A DNA stretch of 64,000 nucleotides, from positions 1 through 64,000 of the forward strand of contig NZ_OLMK01000013.1 of the NCBI RefSeq assembly GCF_900290235.1, in the 5' to 3' direction. A program made the position numbers and the translations under genes. Below, piece after piece: positions 59,890 to 64,000 of the stretch. This stretch comes from Streptomyces sp. MA5143a. GTDB lineage: Bacteria; Actinomycetota; Actinomycetes; Streptomycetales; Streptomycetaceae. The notes under the pieces were generated by a model that had not been told where the DNA came from, made no database searches, and worked only from the letters and a program-made list of their open reading frames with translations. Within the stretch, counting starts at the first letter, position 1, and the number at the start of each line of letters is the position of its first letter.

Positions 59890-60303
59890 ATGGCGGGCAA
59901 GAGCGAGGGACGTCCCAGCATCTGTCCGACACTGCTGTACACGGACGCGAAGGCGGCCGTCGCGCAGCTCACGGCGGGGCTGGGCTTCACGGAACTGTCG
60001 GTGTACGAGGGCGAGGACGGCACGGTCCACCACGCCGAGCTGGCACAGGGCGACGGTGTGGTGATGCTCGGCTCCCGGGGCACCGGCAGCGCCTTCGACG
60101 CGGCGATGAAGGGCGCGGGCCCCGCCGGGGTCTACGTGGTGGTGGACGACGTGGACGCCCACCACCGCCGGGCCGTGGAGCACGGGGTGGAGATCCTCAT
60201 GCCCCCGACGGACCAGGACTACGGCTCACGGGACTACATGGCCCGGGACATCGAGGGCAACGTGTGGAGCTTCGGCACGTACGCCCCCGAACTGGGCGGC
60301 TGA
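59890..60303 (+). CDS. VOC-family (glyoxalase/bleomycin-resistance fold) protein
   Basis: This 137-aa protein has two beta-alpha-beta-beta-beta units: TLLYTDAKAAVAQLTAGLGFTE then VHHAELAQGDGVVMLG, and GVYVVVDDVDAHHRRAVEHGVEIL then YMARDIEGNVWSFGTY. The DPEGN-like segment near the end is DIEGN. Members bind metal and small ligands. The activity of this one is unknown. ATG 59890 is placed about ten bases after GAGAGG. GTG 59881 is an alternative three codons longer. Divergent from the ABC-F gene. Confidence 0.9.
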   Translation: MAGKSEGRPSICPTLLYTDAKAAVAQLTAGLGFTELSVYEGEDGTVHHAELAQGDGVVMLGSRGTGSAFDAAMKGAGPAGVYVVVDDVDAHHRRAVEHGVEILMPPTDQDYGSRDYMARDIEGNVWSFGTYAPELGG

Positions 60304-60555
60304 CACCCGGCCGGGCCGGGTGGGGTGTCGCGCTCCGCGCCGGCTCGGCCGCCTCCGAACCCGGCTCGGATGTCCGCATCGGCCCCGGCCCGGACGGCCG
60401 CGGCTGAGCCGACGCGGGCCTGGCCTCCGCTCGGCGCACCTCGGCCCCGGCGTCGGCGCAGCCGTCGTTCGGGCCTTGCCGAGCGACCTCCGCCCCGTTC
60501 TCCGCTCGGCGACTTCGGCTTCGCCCCCGCGCCGTCGTTCGGACCCGGCCCCGGC

Positions 60556-61965
60556 TCAGCTGCCTCCGGTGTGTACCTGGAAGGCGGCGCGGCGGACGGC
60601 CTTGGCGAGGGCCGGGTCGGGGTGGGCCGCGGCGAGCGCGACCAGCACCTGGACGGTGCGCGGGTGGCCGACCGCGCGGACCTCGTCCAGCAGGGCGGGG
60701 ACCGTGGCCTGCACGGCGGACTCCAGGTGCCGGACGAGCAGCGGGGCCTCGCCGTGGTCGGCGACGGCGGCCGCGGTGTCCACCCAGAGCCAGGTCGCCT
60801 CCGCGCGGGTGAGCACCTCGTGGGCGTCCTCGGGGTCGGCGCCGTCGTGCTCGGCGAGCCAGAGCAGGGCGTACGGCCGCAGCGGTGTCTCGTCGGCGAC
60901 GGTGCGCACATCGGGCTCGGCGGGGGCGCCCACGACGCGCAGCGCCTCGAAGGCGAGGCCCCGGATGAGGGCGTCCTCGCCCCGGGCGGCGTCGATGAGT
61001 TCGGTGACGGCGGCGCCGACCGTGCGCGCGGCGAGCCAGGCGCGGTACTCGGCGCGGGCCGCGTTCGGGCGGAGCTGGGCGCAGCCGCGGAGCATGTCCT
61101 CGGCGGAGACCTCGATGTTCCCGGCGGGGCTCTGCGCGGCGACGCAGATCTGCTCCAGCTTCACCCACACCGCCCAGCTGCCGAGCGGGGTGAGCGTCGC
61201 CTGCCCGTCGCCGTAGGTGAGGGCGCCGACGGAGGCGATGGCCCGCAGCGCCCAGTCGAGGAGCGGGGCGAGCGGGGTGTCCTCGACACCGGCCTCCGCG
61301 GCGGGCTCGGCACCCGGCTCCGGCTGCGGTCCGTAGGGGATCTCGCAGCGCTCGGTGCGCAGTTCCGTGACTCTCTGCTCCAGGAGGTCGAGGAGCTGCT
61401 CCACGGGGACGGGCCCGGCGGAGAGCATGAGGAACGACAGCACCTGCGGCATCGCCGACACGACCTCGGCGACGGCGGCGGGCGCACGGACTCCGGGCTC
61501 GGGGTGGGCGAGGGACCAGGCGTCGAAGAGGGCCACCCAGCCGCGCAGTACGGCACTGTCGTCGCGGTGCCAGGCGCGCAGCCGCCAGCCGGGGCGGGCG
61601 CTGTCGCCGTGCACTTCGACGAGACCGGCCAGGCGTGCCGTGTCCCAGTCGTGGCGTACCTGATCCGGGGTCAGCCCGAGGTCGGCTGCGGCCCGTTCGG
61701 CGGTCGCGTCGGAGAGAGTGCCCTTGCCGTCGGAGCCGGCGCCCTCGCGGCCGGGGCGCAGGGCCGCGTCGGCCCAGCGGGCGACACGGGCCGCGTCCGC
61801 CAGGACGGTGCGGGCCATCCGGGCCAGTTCCGCGGGCGGCGGGGTGCCCTCCGGGGGCCGGGGGGCCGGTCGGCGGCGCTGGGTCACTGCTGCTCGGGGA
61901 GCGGCGGCCAGGGTTCGCGGGCTGACGAGTCGGAGCCTGGAGTCGCGCGGATTACGGGACGTCAC
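60556..61965 (-). CDS. conserved protein of unknown function, helical repeat type
   Basis: This 469-aa soluble protein has a basic, Pro-rich N-terminus (about 45 residues) followed by alternating helices. It has winged-helix-like text (ATERAAADLGLTPDQVRHDWDTARLAGLVEVHG near 85-120 and TYGDGQATLTPLGSWAVWVK near 270-290). The C-terminal part is Ala/Leu-rich and HEAT-like (LLVRHLESAVQATVPALLDEVRAVGHPRTVQVLVALAAAHPDPALAKAVRRAAF). The combination is known from streptomycete hypotheticals. Function unknown. GTG 61965 is chosen because the frame beyond is shadow of the next gene. Confidence 0.75.
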   Translation of the reverse strand: MTSRNPRDSRLRLVSPRTLAAAPRAAVTQRRRPAPRPPEGTPPPAELARMARTVLADAARVARWADAALRPGREGAGSDGKGTLSDATAERAAADLGLTPDQVRHDWDTARLAGLVEVHGDSARPGWRLRAWHRDDSAVLRGWVALFDAWSLAHPEPGVRAPAAVAEVVSAMPQVLSFLMLSAGPVPVEQLLDLLEQRVTELRTERCEIPYGPQPEPGAEPAAEAGVEDTPLAPLLDWALRAIASVGALTYGDGQATLTPLGSWAVWVKLEQICVAAQSPAGNIEVSAEDMLRGCAQLRPNAARAEYRAWLAARTVGAAVTELIDAARGEDALIRGLAFEALRVVGAPAEPDVRTVADETPLRPYALLWLAEHDGADPEDAHEVLTRAEATWLWVDTAAAVADHGEAPLLVRHLESAVQATVPALLDEVRAVGHPRTVQVLVALAAAHPDPALAKAVRRAAFQVHTGGS

Positions 61966-62162
61966 GGGGGCAGTCTTCCGGTTGACGGTCCGAAAACCCA
62001 AACGGAATGTCACAGCGGGCGACAGGGGTGGCCAACGCACGGGCTCCCCAGGGGCGTGACACCGGTGGGGAGCGCCATGGTCGGACGCTAAGCGGAATGT
62101 GGCGTACCTGTCTGCGGGGGACCCCTCGGCGGGGCGTCGCCCCTCCCCTCCCCCACCCCCCT

Positions 62163-63281
62163 CTACATCAGCGGTGTCAGGAAGCGGCGCAGGGTCTCCT
62201 CGTAGTGGGCCGGGTCGGCGTTCCACATGGCGCCGTGGGGGGCCTGGCGTACGGCGCTCAGGGTGACGCGGCCGGAGTGGTGGGCGGCGAGCCGGCGGGA
62301 GGCGTCCCAGGGGGCGACGACGTCGTCCGGGCCGTGGAAGATCAGTGCCGGTACCGGGAAGCGCGCCGGTTCGACCGGCGCCGCGCCGCCCAGTCCCGTG
62401 CGGCCCTGGGCGGCGCGGACGGCGAGGGGCAGCAGGGCGCCCGGGGTGCGGCGGGCGGCGGCGAGGGCGCGCAGGGTGGCCGTCCAGTCCAGGACCGGCG
62501 AGTCCAGGACGAGTCCGGCGACGCGGTCGCGCAGCCCGGAGCGGACGGCGGCGCGCAGCGCCATGGTGGCGCCGGTGGACCAGCCGTGCAGGACGACCTT
62601 CTGCGCGCCGAACCGGACGGCGTGGTGGATGGCCGCGTCGACGTCGCGCCACTCGGTCTCCCCGAGGTGGCTCAGACCGTCCGGGGGGCGGGGTGCGCCG
62701 ATGTCGCCGCGGTAGGCGAGGTCGAGCACCGGGAAGCCGTGACGGTGCAGGAAACCCATGACGTTCATGGGGTGTTCGCGGGTGCCGCCCAGGCCGTGCA
62801 CGGCGATCACCCAGGTGCTCCGGGCCCCGGGCACGAACCAGGCGGGCAGGGTGCCCAGCTCGCCGGGCACCTCGACGTCGGTGTGGTCGAGGCCGAGGGC
62901 GGTGCGCGGGTCGCCGACGTGGGTGTTGGGCGTGAACCACACCTTGTCGCCCGGCTCCAGGGTGCCGTTGCTGACGCGTTCCAGGCGGCGCACGATCGCG
63001 TCGGGGGCGTGCGGCACACCGTTCACCACGGAGCCGACGACAGCGTGGGCGCCGGCTCCGGTGAGGCCGTAGGTGCCGGGACGCTGGGAGGCGAAGGCCC
63101 TGGTCAGGGTGATGCGGCCGGCCGCGGTGGAGTGCACGGTCAGCCGGGGCTCGGTGGGCAGGGGTCTGCCCGACGTGGCCTTCAGCGCGGCATCGCTGGC
63201 CAGTCGGCCGGCGGCGACACTGGCCGCCCCGGCCGCGAACGCGACCCCGACGGCCGCGGCTGCTGCTCTCACTGCGCGCAC
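62163..63281 (-). CDS. alpha/beta hydrolase, probably membrane-anchored or exported
   Basis: This 372-aa protein has an N-terminal Ala/Val-rich hydrophobic segment (about 3-27) that is either a signal peptide or an anchor. An extra N-terminal region precedes the hydrolase fold: WVIAVHGLGG oxyanion region, nucleophile elbow GWSTGA, acid in FHGPDDVV and His in QAPHGAMW. The family includes esterases and peptidases. The substrate is unknown. ATG 63281 gives the complete hydrophobic start. It lies 197 bp beyond the start of the 469-aa gene, on the same strand. Confidence 0.88.
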   Translation of the reverse strand: MRAVRAAAAAVGVAFAAGAASVAAGRLASDAALKATSGRPLPTEPRLTVHSTAAGRITLTRAFASQRPGTYGLTGAGAHAVVGSVVNGVPHAPDAIVRRLERVSNGTLEPGDKVWFTPNTHVGDPRTALGLDHTDVEVPGELGTLPAWFVPGARSTWVIAVHGLGGTREHPMNVMGFLHRHGFPVLDLAYRGDIGAPRPPDGLSHLGETEWRDVDAAIHHAVRFGAQKVVLHGWSTGATMALRAAVRSGLRDRVAGLVLDSPVLDWTATLRALAAARRTPGALLPLAVRAAQGRTGLGGAAPVEPARFPVPALIFHGPDDVVAPWDASRRLAAHHSGRVTLSAVRQAPHGAMWNADPAHYEETLRRFLTPLM

Positions 63282-63405
63282 GCCTCCAGTGTCCTGGCCG
63301 ACCCCGTCCGCGGCCAGTGGGCGAGGTCCCGGAGCATGCGGCCGGGTGGTGGCCGGCCGGAAGGTTGCCGGCCGGAAGGTGACCCGGCCGGATGGTCGAC
63401 ACCCC

Positions 63406-64000
63406 TCAGGTCGGCTGGCCGTATCCCCGCAGCCGCTCCCCCGCCTCCGCCAGTTGGTCCGGGGTGAGCAGGTGCGGGGTCAGGCCGGGCACCGAGGAGG
63501 CCGTCAGCCAGACCCTGCACATCCATTCGAGCTGGGCGGTGCGGTCGAAGGCCTCGGAGAGGCTCCGTCCGTAGGCGATCGTGCCGTGGTTCTGGAGCAG
63601 ACAGGCCGTGCGGCCGGTCAGGGCACGGAGCATGTTGTCGGCCAGCTCGGGGGTGCCGTAGGTCGCGTAGGGGGCGACGCGGACCGGGCCACCGAGGGCG
63701 CCGGACATGTAGTGGATCAGGGGCAGCTCGTCGACGAGGGTCGAGACGGCGGTCGCGTGGACGGCGTGGGTGTGGACCACGGCGCGGGCGTCGGTCGTGG
63801 TGTGGATCGCCAGGTGCATGGGCAGTTCGCTGGTCGGCCGGAGGGTGCCCAGGGTCTGGCGGCCCGCGAGGTCGACGCCGGTCACGTCGCCGGGGGTGAG
63901 GCGGTCGTAGGGAACACCCGTCGGGGTGACCAGGACGGTGTCGCCGACCCGTACGGAGACATTGCCGGACGTGCCGACGACCAGACCGTCGGCCACCGTC
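63406..64000 (-). CDS. class II aldolase/adducin-family protein, truncated by window edge
   Basis: At least 198 codons of a class II aldolase lie here. The open frame continues past position 64000 and the true start is outside. Family motifs are VVGTSGNVSVR (phosphate-binding), VTPTGVPYDRL, the zinc ligands in VVHTHAVHATA, and LLQNHGTIAYG with the third His. Members cleave fuculose-, ribulose- or other sugar phosphates, or act as epimerases such as AraD. A GTG at 63996 is not a credible start, since the family has about 20 more residues before it. It is the last gene, on the same strand as the hydrolase. Confidence 0.9.
   Translation of the reverse strand, partial: TVADGLVVGTSGNVSVRVGDTVLVTPTGVPYDRLTPGDVTGVDLAGRQTLGTLRPTSELPMHLAIHTTTDARAVVHTHAVHATAVSTLVDELPLIHYMSGALGGPVRVAPYATYGTPELADNMLRALTGRTACLLQNHGTIAYGRSLSEAFDRTAQLEWMCRVWLTASSVPGLTPHLLTPDQLAEAGERLRGYGQPT

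Noticed and set aside
63406..63996. Complete class II aldolase starting at GTG 63996
   Set aside because: The frame stays open to the window end and relatives have about 20 more residues before this point, so I treat it as truncated.

Overview
The window is a high-GC (roughly 70% or more by eye) actinobacterial chromosome segment and almost certainly comes from a Streptomyces core chromosome. Markers are a chaplin, a streptophobe-family membrane protein, the Asp23/AmaP envelope cluster, a small GATC-binding nucleoid protein of the Gbn type, a 6C-like RNA, GTG/TTG starts, and many leaderless-looking promoters (TANNNT box 6-9 nt before the start codon). From memory, unverified, the order matches the S. 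coelicolor SCO1792-SCO1850 region (chpE = SCO1800, fabI = SCO1814, a subtilisin = SCO1824, gbn = SCO1839). There is no prophage, plasmid, CRISPR array, tRNA, rRNA or full insertion sequence. Mobile-looking material is limited to one 92-bp MITE-like inverted repeat and one REP-like palindrome.

Layout. 0-11 kb: alkyladenine glycosylase, a Spo0M/PEBP pair, HNH nuclease, SPFH/NfeD membrane pair, lone ABC ATPase, chaplin, NarL-type two-component system with CCTAGG repeats upstream, and an SDR-QueA-like pair. 11-19 kb: secreted lytic transglycosylase behind a structured leader, FHA-FHA-ABC exporter, streptophobe protein, SerB, SixA. 19-24 kb: MFS transporter with a 38-codon membrane companion and a divergent FadR-type regulator, then a secreted protein and fabG-fabI. 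24-33 kb: TldD/TldE, TyrS, small stress/membrane proteins, 6C-like RNA, MoaA, and a symporter/DUF485 pair.

33-45 kb: two tandem secreted subtilisins, a CoA-transferase of apparently permuted domain order, CopD-like and YhhN membrane proteins, sterol desaturase-like hydroxylase, DEDDh exonuclease with a BRCT-like tail, an eight-cysteine protein, SURF1, and a 314-aa protein of unknown function. 45-53 kb: CstA-YbdD and DUF3311 face an SSS symporter whose gene is coupled by overlaps to an ECF-like sigma factor and a one-TM protein, followed by GH15 and an SDR. 53-64 kb: five-gene Asp23/AmaP operon with a divergent P10-family gene, enoyl-CoA hydratase-like protein, Gbn, an ABC-F ATPase preceded by a seven-codon leader ORF, VOC protein, 469-aa unknown protein, alpha/beta hydrolase, and a class II aldolase cut by the window end.

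Themes are aerial-development surface biology (chaplin, Spo0M, subtilisins, wall lytic enzyme), envelope stress (SPFH/NfeD, Asp23/AmaP, GlsB) and carboxylate or peptide scavenging (CstA and two SSS symporters). Most genes are conserved housekeeping or developmental genes. The least explained items are the ABC-F leader ORF, the symporter-sigma-TM cluster, the repeats before the two-component operon, the orphan QueA-like enzyme, and the permuted CoA-transferase.
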